Assembly: GCF_040954645.1 (NCBI RefSeq)
Contig: NC_092809.1
Coordinates: 130,995,914-131,059,913, forward strand
Length of the DNA: 64,000 bases
DNA from: Diabrotica undecimpunctata
Lineage: Eukaryota; Arthropoda; Insecta; Coleoptera; Chrysomelidae
Direction of reading: 5' to 3'
In this document: piece by piece, positions 1-9,500 of the stretch
Layout: each line of letters opens with the position of its first letter
How positions within the stretch are numbered: the first letter of the stretch is position 1
Notes under the pieces: generated by a model
What the model was told of the DNA's origin: nothing
Database searches by the model: none
What the model saw: only the letters and a program-made list of their open reading frames with translations
Made by a program: the position numbers and the translations under genes

Positions 1-565
1 GAAGAAAAATATACACAATGACTGAACCACAAAAGTCATGACAGCTTTAAACGCTCAAAAAATTACACAAATGCACAAATACAACTTGAGAAGAGAATCC
101 TAGTAAATACAAACAGCAAACAGTAGGAAACTGATGTATGGCACTTACTACTTCTCCAACTTTTCCAACGCTGCTACCGTCAGGTATGGTCAGTGTCGTG
201 GTAATTTTACTATGAAGAGGTCTAATGAAGTTGTGTTACAATTATCATTGTATAAGTTACCCAACTTACAAAAAATTTTACCGGCAACACTGAAGGACAA
301 AACTAAATTAATCCTTCGATCTTGAAGGGACACGCTCCAGTGGGGTAGATATCAAAAAGTAAATATTTATTATTTTCACACTAACACATGGTGCCAACCG
401 TGTTCTCTTCTCTTTTCACTATTAACTATTTTCTATTTCACTGCCGACGTGAACCAGCGAAGAGCGCTTTTCCACGTTCTCTGAGATGGCGACTTAAGCT
501 TTGCCTCGTCCCGATCTACAGCGCATTTTTGGATTTAGGAATGCCGAAGAAACTCAAAGAAAAGT
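1..565. other. No recognisable feature
   Basis: AT-rich sequence. The short open frames here (63-71 codons) show no motif I recognise and no conserved pattern, so I do not call them genes. Confidence 0.5.
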
Positions 566-569
566 TTCC

Positions 570-812
570 TGAGTGGAGAAGATTCGAAACCCCACAATAC
601 TAGAACGTCTCAGCAAGACTACTGAGATCATAAAAAGCATCAATGCAAAAAAAAATCTGGAGTATTTCAGACTTATAAGAACTTGCGAGATTGGTACGGT
701 GTTGATACAAGCATGCTTATTTAGGGTGGCAGTAAATAAAATTAAGATAGCTATGATGGTAACCAACGTTCTGAAAGGACATGGTATATGAAGAAGAAGA
801 AACTCAGCTGCC
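570..812 (+). pseudogene. LINE-B C-terminal fragment (RT tail)
   Basis: Decayed 3' end of a non-LTR retrotransposon. One frame reads KTTEIIKSINAKKNLEYF, like the 'GH' block after the RT palm in other copies here. Then NLRDWYGVDTSM and, after a frameshift, LFRVAVNKIKIAMMVTNV, which closely resembles the C-terminus of the better copies at 33351-33659 and 45810-46304. It ends in a stop followed by AAGAAGAAGAAA, the short purine tail seen at other LINE-B 3' ends (about 33670 and 46318). The intermediate GKRGPGRR stretch is missing, so the copy carries an internal deletion. Family assignment rests on comparison within this window; the clade is uncertain. Confidence 0.6.
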
Positions 813-869
813 CAAACATAATGGTCGACGCATAATTCTATAAAAAACAGAAATGTTCCAAGGCGCGGA

Positions 870-1130
870 CCAACAAATATACTGACATTATTTTACGCAA
901 ACGATACAGTTCTTGTCACATCATGAGACAAAATAATAACGGTATGTTCAAACTTATTTGAATTAAAACTTAGCGACTATGATACACAATAGTCGCTAAG
1001 TGGAAGTGATTAACTTCAGGTAGTGGGACGGTCGACTACAACACACGAATTGGCCTCAGTGGACGCAGCGACCAGTTCAAATACCTCGATAGAGTTTTGG
1101 AGAACGGATCTGAAAGCTACTTTTGAAAAG
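870..1130 (+). pseudogene. LINE reverse transcriptase relic
   Basis: The frame around 880-915 reads LFYANDTVLVTS, a degenerate form of the RT catalytic box (F/YADD followed by hydrophobics). About 150 bp on, a different frame reads DQFKYLDRVLENGSE, matching the FKYLG motif that follows the palm in LINE RTs. Stops and frameshifts separate the two. Orientation matches the LINE-B fragment just upstream, but the order is wrong for one copy (C-terminus before RT), so these are two insertions. Confidence 0.45.
968..1001. repeat. 12-bp perfect inverted repeat
   Basis: ACTTAGCGACTA at 968-979 is the exact complement of 990-1001, with a 10-base loop. It lies inside the LINE RT relic. Function unknown; it may mark a rearrangement. 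Confidence 0.7.
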
Positions 1131-1425
1131 GTAAGAAAAATGGTCAATCTTCTAAACGGTCTTCCGGACAAATTTATTCACGCATATATTAAATCACTTC
1201 TACATACGTACAAACCTTACTTCAGCCCACTGGTTGAGTATAAACATATATTTATGCCTTTACTCAATCCTACAAAATAATAAGGCTAATAAGTTTAGAA
1301 ATGAAAATTCGTCAGAAAGTACACTAGAAAACTTACGGCTTCCATACATCCAAAATGCATATTTTAAACATCTAGGCCATTCATCCGATCGGTGTGTAAA
1401 TGGAATTGTCAAAACATCATAGCTT

Positions 1426-1655
1426 TCTTCTTCTTCTTATTGCGCCATCTCCTTTCGAAGGTTGGCGATCCAAATGGCAACTGTAGCTTTGGAAACTACT
1501 GCACGAAAGATTTCTGTAGATGAGCGGTCAAACCATCTCCTCAGGTCTTTCAGCCACGAGTTCTGGCGTCTTCCTCCAACTGATCTTTTGCCCTATACTT
1601 TACCTTCCAGTATGACTTGGGGTAATTGATATCTTTCATCTCTCAACACATGACA
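1426..1655 (-). pseudogene. LINE-B C-terminal fragment
   Basis: On the minus strand the sequence encodes YQLPQVILEGKV, a stop, GKRSVGGRRQNSWLKDLRRWF and then STEIFRAVVSKATVAIWIANLRKEMAQ in two readable blocks. This matches the LINE-B tail: basic GKR-GRR motif, WLK-LR-W, then IANLR. The 3' end at 1426-1437 is an (AAG)n tail read in antisense (CTTCTTCTTCTT). Only the 3' ~230 bp is present, the usual 5'-truncated form of a LINE insertion. One in-frame stop makes it a relic. Confidence 0.65.
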
Positions 1656-1696
1656 TCAGAGCCTACAACATCCTAAAAACTACTTGCTTATCCTTC

Positions 1697-1985
1697 GGAA
1701 ATGACTGATATTCATCACACACCAAAGAGAAAAACTTCAGTGTCTTCCTCCTAAGCTGCTAAACTCTCCCTTCTCGTTTTCTATCAGATCTTCCAAAGCA
1801 CCACCGCTAATGACTAGCTCTAAACAACTTCCATCTTCATAATTAGTATACCATTCTTCGGAAATGATTGATATTCATCAGACACCAAAGAAAAAACTTC
1901 AGTGTCTTTCTCCTAAGCTGACCTCTCCCTTCTCTTTGTCTATCAGAGCACCACCGCTAGCTATTGATCAACTCTAAACCTTCCT
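1697..1985. repeat. Imperfect tandem duplication, ~160-bp period
   Basis: The block beginning CGGAAATGACTGATATTCAT near 1697 recurs near 1858 with scattered substitutions and small deletions. Both copies run through an ACTTCAGTGTCTT motif and a CACCACCGCTA motif. The duplicated sequence is noncoding as far as I can see and directly follows the LINE-B fragment. Confidence 0.6.
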
Positions 1986-2324
1986 AGCCACAACACTTTG
2001 ACGAATTGAGCTCGGTGATATTATGAGCACGTGATGAAAATTAGTTGTGGCCTTTGACAGCAGCAGAACCTGTAAATTTGTAACGCCTAAAAACTTAATA
2101 TATAGTTAACGAAATAAAAATTGGCGGAGTTTCAAAAAAGAAAATCTGTTACACGCTTCAAAAATGAAACTCGGTCATTGGAGAAACATTGGAAAATATG
2201 TATTCAACTATAAATAGACTATTAACTACACTGACACAGGACTTACACAACAGAAATGGGAATACTAAGAGAATCACGGGAAACACAGTGAGGCCAGAGA
2301 AAAGACAGGCGAGTGAATACTGAA

Positions 2325-2455
2325 TAGGAAGAAAAAATGGAACAATCATATGCGCAGAATGACACATGATAGGGACGTCAAGATAGCAAGGGGCAAATCG
2401 CCGTTGGGTAGAAGAAGTGTGGACCGACCACGGAAATTATGAAGAGACAATATAA
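2325..2455 (+). pseudogene. LINE-A C-terminal fragment
   Basis: One frame reads WNNHMRRMTHDRDVKIARGK followed by SPLGRRSVDRPRKL and a stop. The same motif order (W-N-H-I-R-M, then SP-GRRSVGRPRK) appears in the better LINE-A copy on the minus strand at 60017-60340. This is the region downstream of the RT palm. The fragment is short and isolated. Confidence 0.6.
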
Positions 2456-2459
2456 TATG

Positions 2460-3165
2460 AATGCACAATAAAAAAAAACAGAAACAGGCAGAAGTGCCTA
2501 ATAAGAAAATAGACGATGAAGAACTATATTGTGCAATAAACGCATTTTATAACGGTGAAAATATTGGAAAAGCTAAAATCGCTTACTCTAAAACAACAAA
2601 AAGTAAATATAACATACTATAATTGGACAACAAGCCACTCCCAAAAAAAGAAGTCAGACAATTCCTTTCTACCAATTAAATCATCAGCATGTCGACAATA
2701 CTGACTTATAATTATTATAATAACCGAAATTAAATTGTATTACAGAAGCAGTTTAATTAAAGAATAATTGAATGAATTAAAAGCAGAGGAATAACAAAAG
2801 CTTGTGATTAGAGTCATTAAATTAATTCGAAGATCGTATCACAAGCATTCATCTAAGAGAGTAAAACCAACCGTATCATTACACTTAATAACAAGGGAAC
2901 GTATCTCGTTATACCGGGTTAAAGCAACAAATTTTACCGAGAGATAAGATCTAGAAACAAGTTCTTGGAACGTAGAAGCAGACGAGAAAGAAGAGCTTGC
3001 AATATTGAGTAAAATATTTAAAAACAAATACCAGACAGTAAAAAATTCAATTAGTAGATCCAATAATTAAAACAAGCGTATTAATTAGTATGTATAGGTA
3101 TATTGCAACGCTTAACAGTTAAATCTCTCTCAGTCGTTGTTTTGGTAGTAAGGGAGTGTTTAGTG
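2460..3165. other. No recognisable feature
   Basis: AT-rich sequence with only short open frames lacking recognisable motifs. Confidence 0.4.
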
Positions 3166-3171
3166 TTACTT

Positions 3172-3570
3172 GATCACTGATAGAGTATGTGTAAAGTGTA
3201 CTATGATACTAATATGTATCCCTTGATTTGTCCCTACTATGCCTGCTCCCACACCCTCCGATGTTTTTGAGCCATCCGTGTACCAGGTAGCAGCATCTTG
3301 TATGGGTACACCTTCATTCCAGTCTTCTCTGCCTGGTATCTTAATTGTGAACTTATTGTTAAAGCTATATCTCGTAGTTGTTGCATCGATAGGTTGCCCC
3401 ATCGACTAGCTGTTTTCTGCTGTCAGCACCATGCATCTGGCTTATATCTCGCTGACTATGGATTAATCTGTGCATCACAGATCTGGCTTCGCCTTGTATA
3501 AAGATATGAAGTGGTGGTAGATTCAGCAGGACTTCCAACGCTGCTGTAGGAGTTGTTTTTCTAGATCTTT
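3172..3570 (-). pseudogene. LINE fragment: pre-RNase H region and RNase H start
   Basis: The minus strand from about 3560 reads TPTAALEVLLNLPPLHIFIQ then GEARSVMHRLIHSERYKPDA, a conserved stretch between RT and RNase H in RNase H-bearing LINEs (Jockey/R1/LOA-like). After a frame break near 3400 it continues to AATWYTDGSKTSEGVGAGIV, the first RNase H strand with the catalytic Asp in TDGSK. The frame breaks down near 3210. It may belong with the RNase H tail at 43206-43870, which carries the complementary part. Broken by stops. Confidence 0.7.
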
Positions 3571-3599
3571 ACGTTCATAAATACCATATGAACCTTGAC

Positions 3600-4920
3600 C
3601 TAGACGTGGTCGCCATTTTCGATTCTCAGTTTTCTTCTTTTAGTTAAGTCCATAATCATCGAGATTCTCTAATTTAATTTGAAGTTTAAACAACATTTTA
3701 TACGTAAACCAAAGGTTTTTAAACGAATTTGTACGTGGCTTTTTGAAAATGTTGATAGTCTGATAAAACAAAACGTTTCGGAAAAAAAAATTGTGGATAT
3801 TTTCGGATATTTTTCTTAAATTAATTAATTTAATATTACTTATTATATACTAATTTACACAAGAAGCTTTACACTTCTTGCAAGTTTTGCTACTATGCTA
3901 TACAACCAACAACTGGTAATTTTTCTTTATAAGTGGAAAATATTAATCGATGCCACTGGAAAATGTTATTTCTTCCTTACGTATGTTAGTATCTTTATCT
4001 TATATAACCGTAATTACAGATATTTCACATAGATTTAGAGGACGAATTATTGAAGTAATTTACGCCTTAATACGTTTTTTATACCAATTTGAATAATTAC
4101 GACGGTGAGAAAAATTGTGCTCAGCTCGACCATTAAAAACATATTTAACCTGGATTGCAATCAACGAAGCAGCAGTGCTATAATTTTGTAAAATTATCGT
4201 AAGCAGTGCAATTGAAGATAAGAGACGTATTGTTATGTACGTAATGATAGTAGTTAGTGGTATTTTTAATAGAGACTTGAAACATCGACTAATTCTACGT
4301 TTGGATTTTCCTTTTAATGTTGGAACTGATTTAAACATACACTTTTTATAGTGATTATATGGTGGAAAATGAAAATAAATATTGCTCTGTCGGATATAAT
4401 CAATTTCAAGATTAAAATCATCAAAATTAACAATAGTTATACAAGCATTGTGGAATACCATATAACAAAATAGACAAAACATCAAACACTGGCTATGGAG
4501 GGAACCCAGCACATCTACGAAAAATGGAAGTTGTTTAGGTGGCTCAGAAATCGATGAATAGATGATACAGAAGAAGTGTCCATCCTATGCAACAAGTACA
4601 GGCAAATTTGGCGTAAACTTACCACATGCTAATTTTAAGTCACATCGAAAAAACGGTAGCTTAATGTCGCAGTCAACATAATTCGTAATCAGATGAGAGT
4701 CCACAACATGAATGTCGTTAGATAAGTACTACTCGCAAAGATAGCTTGAGCCTTGGTCTTTTTAATATTAGACTCTACCTCTGATGCACAGTGGACAGCC
4801 TCAATTCATCTTTATTATTTCGTGGTCGCTGAAAGCGAGGGTTTGCGATAAAAATACTGTTTTTTTCTTTTACCAATGTTGGAACAGCTATTATTGTGAT
4901 TTATGTGATTTTTTAAATTA
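3600..4920. other. No recognisable feature; one unexplained 150-codon frame
   Basis: A minus-strand open frame of 150 codons spans 4060-4512 (ATG at its start). It is rich in Ile, Tyr, Lys and Asn as expected of chance translation of AT-rich DNA, and I recognise no domain. I do not call it a gene, though its length is above most chance frames here. Confidence 0.3.
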
Positions 4921-4924
4921 TTAA

Positions 4925-5484
4925 CAGGGAAGCGGAACAAAATCAGCTTGTTAAAAGTATTAACAAAGTACAGGAGCGTGATGCCTTAGCAACAGGAGTA
5001 AGTTTTAATACTATTAAACGGATCTCTAAAGAAATGAAAAATATGAAGGTGCTTCTACATCATCGACGTCTAACAACAAAATAATGAAATCTGGCCCAAA
5101 ATCCAACTTGGACGATTTTCACAGAGGTTTATTTCGACTTATAATAATAAATTTGTATGTCACGGAAAAACAAGTTCCTTGCAACACAAAACAAAAAAAT
5201 TTAGTGAAAACAGTACTTATATAGAGTCTCATGAAACTTTGAGAAAAATCATGAGGGATATAGGATTTCGATGGGGAAAAGCAAAGAATAACAAGAACAT
5301 TCTAATGGAAAAACCTGATATACAAGTGCTTCAGAGGAATTTTCAGAATATTAAACATTATAGGGAAGAAAATCGGTTCATAATTTACATGGATGAAACT
5401 TACATCCATCCCTCTCATAACCTTGACAACAACTGGGGAGATAGTACTGGGGAAATACCACCGAAGTATTTCACAACACAATAA
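4925..5484 (+). pseudogene. Tc1/mariner-like (DDE_3-type) transposase, N-terminal half
   Basis: Relic of a cut-and-paste transposase. The first part (4930-5045) reads NQLVKSINKVQERDALATGV then SFNTIKRISKE, a helix-turn-helix-like region. After a frame change comes NLDDFHRGLFRLIIINLYVT, the linker typical of this insect DDE family. The longest open frame (5179-5484) carries ESHETLRKIMRDIGFRWGK, then ENRFIIYMDETYIHPSHN, where the D of YMDE is the first catalytic Asp. The frame ends soon after, so the second Asp and last acidic residue are absent. Frameshift plus truncation make it dead. Other pieces of the same kind of transposase lie at 22990-23690, 24412-24645, 28388-28500 and 42670-42885. 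Confidence 0.6.
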
Positions 5485-5489
5485 AGATA

Positions 5490-6105
5490 GAAGAACGAAA
5501 TAAAGAAGATGAACATTTACAGTTGATCTCTATTTATTTTCTACTTGAATAAGTTAATTTTAAAGAAAACCCTTCTACATAGAAGAAAACTCTGGAGTAC
5601 GCCGTCACTGTGTCTTTAGCGATTGGCTTATACAACCTAACCTCACTTTACGACCTCTATTCGAAAGACTGTACCTTCATAGAAAGTTAAGAGCAATGGG
5701 GAGCGAGGTGAACGCATTAACACCCCAACCGATAAAGTTGAAACAGTTTTAAAGGTAAGAGATAAAATTTTACGAGGCCAGTTTTAACACTTTTAGAATT
5801 ACATTAACTGTATCGTTAAATCGTTAAATAACTTTAACTGTTAGGAACATGTTTAACGACACGAAATTTATCAATTAAGCCGTTAATGGGATTGCATGGG
5901 AGAAAATTAACGGAGGGCTGTAAATCATGACGTCGTGTTAGATAGTTAGCCGTGTTGGCTTACGTAACGCAAAAGATTTAACATGTTTTAAACAAATTAG
6001 GGCGCAGATTAAACTCTCATAACGATTCCCTTTAATTATTTAACGAAGCAAAGTAGCAGAAACAAACTGTAAAGCGAAAGTTTATAGAAACCAAGACAAA
6101 ACAGG
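5490..6105. other. No recognisable feature
   Basis: AT-rich sequence with several GTTAA-type motifs around 5815-5890 but no coding pattern. It forms the left flank of the gypsy element. Confidence 0.4.
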
Positions 6106-6110
6106 AACAA

Positions 6111-6126
6111 ATATATATATATATAT
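6111..6126. repeat. (AT)n tract, left flank of gypsy insertion
   Basis: Alternating AT sequence directly abutting the 5' LTR. With the longer tract at 12335-12380 it shows that the element landed in a TA microsatellite. The target duplication cannot be read because both flanks are the same simple repeat. Confidence 0.85.
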
Positions 6127-6437
6127 CGTTACGATAAATATACTGGCCTAACTTTTATGACTAATTATTCTGTTTTATTGTAGAAATTTCGGTGGAAGTC
6201 TAGATTCAAATTATGGTGAATTCTCCAACTTGATGTTCTCGACTATTCCAGTATATCAGGATTTCGTATATAAATACGACATTTTTATATGGAGGGCCAG
6301 TTAATACTCAAGACCCGCGCTCGCGAATTTGTACGTACGGATATAATAAATTATTGTCAGATAAGTTAATATAAATAAAGAAATAAATTAAATCCGTAAG
6401 TGTTATAAATATTGAACCTTTTAATAAATCCACAACA
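6127..6437 (+). repeat. 5' LTR
   Basis: 311 bp, matching 12024-12334 at every position except the first. It ends ...CCACAACA. The canonical TG start is CG here, TG in the 3' copy. A TATA-like motif lies at 6267-6276 and AATAAA polyadenylation signals at 6374-6379 and 6382-6387, giving a U3-R-U5 layout. Confidence 0.95.
6267..6276 (+). promoter_or_regulatory. LTR TATA box
   Basis: TATATAAATA in the middle of the 5' LTR, with a plausible start site around 6295-6305 and AATAAA signals ~75-100 bp further on. The equivalent position in the 3' LTR is 12164-12173. Inferred from position and sequence only. Confidence 0.55.
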
Positions 6438-6439
6438 AA

Positions 6440-6457
6440 TGGTGTCAGAACAGTGGA
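6440..6457 (+). other. Primer-binding site, probably tRNA-Leu
   Basis: TGGTGTCAGAA begins two bases after the 5' LTR. It is complementary to a tRNA 3' end TTCTGACACCA, which from memory is typical of eukaryotic leucine tRNAs; the match weakens after 11 bases. Position just inside the LTR is correct for minus-strand primer annealing. Confidence 0.65.
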
Positions 6458-6514
6458 ATACTTAAGATAAATTGCGAAAATAAATTACAAGTGAATATAA
6501 AATAAATTGTGAAA

Positions 6515-9500
6515 ATGGCTACGATTTATGAGCTGACAGTGACTAATTTAAGAAGACATCTTGAAGACAGAGAATTAGCTTCCACCGGAAAAAAGGCTGA
6601 GTTAGTCCAACGACTAAAGAACGCTTTGCTAGAAGAAGGACTAGATCCAGAGACTTATATATTTGAAGATGCTGTCCTCTCGTCGATTTCGAAAGTTTCT
6701 GGTGATGTAGCCAAAGTTTCTGGTGATGTAGCCAAAGTTTCTGGTGATGTAGCCAAAGTTTCTGGTGACATCGCATCATTAGAGAACAAAGTTTCCGGTG
6801 ATATCGCATCATTAGAGAACAAAGTTTCTGGCGATATTTCGAAGGTTTCCGGCGACATCGCTTCTTTAGAAAGCAAAGTTTCTAACGAGATTTCTTCCCT
6901 GGAAAGCAAAGTTTCTGCTAACATCTCTTCAGAAATCTCTAAAGTCACTTCTGAGATGTCTGCCCTGGACGATAGAATATCTTCGTTAAAAAACCAAGTT
7001 GCTGCCGATAAGTTGGCCTTCGAAGAAAAGATTAAAGAGATGGAAAGGAAGATGGAAGAAACAGGGACAGCAGAGAGAGGTAACAATCCGATTACAGTGG
7101 AGATAAAAGAAGACGAGACGAAATTTAAGTTGGAGACACGGCCGAAATTTGAAGGAAGTGGAGGTTCTATTCATGTTAAAGTCCCAACTTTCGACGGAAA
7201 ATCATCATGGAACAACTACATGAAACAGTTCGAATCAGCCGCAAGAGCAAATGGATGGTCTGAAAAAGAAAAGGCGGTAAACCTGACTATCGCTCTTCGA
7301 GGAGATGCCTTAGATGTGCTTCAGACCATAGCCGTAGAGGAGACCGATGATTTCGAACAACTCAAGAAGAGGCTAAATATGCGATATGGCCACGAACATT
7401 TGGAGCATGTTTATCAGTCACAGCTTAAAAATCGTAGACAGAAGAAAGAGGAGGCTCTTCAAGAATATGAGGTAGATATTGCCAGATTAGTACGATATGC
7501 TTATCCAACAGCTCCCGAAGACATGATGGAAAAATTGGCCGTTCAAACGTTTATTGATGGTCTTCGTGATCATGAAATGCAGAGAACACTGCGATTAGCT
7601 CCTCACAAGACGCTGGTTGATGTCCTATCCGCCGCCCTCGAATACGAGTCAGCTACGCAGGCCTCTGGCGGGTACAGTAAAGTTAGGACTGTAAAAGAGG
7701 AAGGAGATGAAGATAAACTTGACCAGCTCGTTAATATGATGAAAAGTATTACATGCAAGAAAACGAAGACCATAAAATCAAGAAACTCAACATCAGGAAA
7801 ACCAGAACGAGTCGGCTTTAGGGGAACAGCTTCGACCCGGAACTTTTCCAAAGATCCTCTTGTACTAATAGCTTCTTTGAAATGTCGTGAGGATAGTGTA
7901 TATGTAGATGGAGACATAAATTGTAAAAAGCATACGTTGTTGGTGGATACCGGAGCGACCAGAACCATTATACGCCCGACAGTTATAAACAGCCGAAAGA
8001 AACTGTTACCAACGAGGTTGCGACTTCGGACCGCTACAGGTGAAAATGCTAACATTCATGGAGAAATCCAGGTACAATTGGGAATTGGATCAGAAAAGTT
8101 CGTCCATACTGTTATAGTTGCTGACATCGAAGAGGATGTTATATTAGGAATGGACGTAATGAATATGCATGGATTCCAATTGGATTTTAAGAATAAGGTG
8201 ATCAAAGTTGGCAACGAGGAGGTATTTCTCCATCCACATAATGACAACACTGTGCAAGCAGCCATTACAGAAGATACAGTCGTGCCTGCGAGAAGCGAAA
8301 CGATCATAGTAGCGCGACTACAGGGAATTGTAGACGAAGGGACACCTGTTATGATGGAGCCTTGGAACCACGACGATGAGGTTGGCCGTGGAATCATAAT
8401 TGGAAAGGAATTGGTGACTTCGGCTAAAGAAATTCCTGTGAGACTTATCAATGTCAACGACTACCCAGTGACCATCAAGAAAGAGACAAAGGTAGGAACT
8501 TGTATACCTGTGACATCCATAATCCGTCAGGCGACAACATCTGATAATTCCAACGACAAATTCGACCAAATGGTTGCAGTTGCAGGACAGTCTCTAAATC
8601 AGATGGAGAAAAGGAAATTAAGGGAATTTCTTCGGCAGTATCGTGATATTTTCGTACCGAAAGGAGGAAAGACGGGAAGAACTACCGTTGTCAAGCATAA
8701 AATTGATATTGGTAATGCTAAGCCAATTCGTCAAACAGCTCGACGATTACCACAGGCGAAGAGAGAGGAAGCTGAAACGATTGTTCAGGAAATGAAGAAA
8801 GACGGGGTGATAGAACCTTCTACGAGTCCATGGGTCTCTCCGGTGGTCCTGGTTAAGAAGAAAGACGGAACGACGAGGTTCTGTGTAGATTACCGTTTGC
8901 TGAACAACGTTACCAAGAAAGATAGTTATCCTCTGCCTCGGATCGATGACACATTGGACACATTGGCTGGAAGTAAATTGTTTTCTACTTTAGATTTGAA
9001 GTCTGGATACTGGCAGGTAGAAATGGACCCAGTCGATAAAGAAAAGACAGCCTTCACCACAGGATCTGGATTGTGGCAATTCAACGTTATGCCATTTGGA
9101 CTTTGTAATGCTCCTGCGACATTTGAGAGGCTTATGGAAAATGTGTTGAGAGGGTTATCTTGGAAAACATGCCTGGTTTATTTAGATGACATAATCGTCT
9201 TGGGGGAGACATTCGAAGATCATTTGAGGAATTTAGAAAACGTTTTTAATCGACTTAAAGCTGCCCAATTGATGCTAAACCCCAAGAAGTGCCAGCTATT
9301 TCAAGGTAAAGTCAATTATCTGGGTCATATAGTCAGTAAAGAAGGAGTGGCCGTGGATAAGGGAAAAATCGATTCCATTAAGGAATGGCCAAAACCAACT
9401 GACAAACATCAAGTGAGAAGTTTTCTTGGACTATGTACTTACTACCGGAGGTTTATTAAGAAGTTTGCAGATATCGCTAAGCCATTAACGCGACTTACAG

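Noticed and set aside
4060..4512. 150-codon minus-strand frame as a gene
   Set aside because: Composition as expected for chance translation of AT-rich DNA; no motif.
6509..6514. Start of the gag-pol frame at GTG 6509
   Set aside because: GTG starts are not expected in a nuclear insect gene; ATG at 6515 has a good context and loses only two codons.
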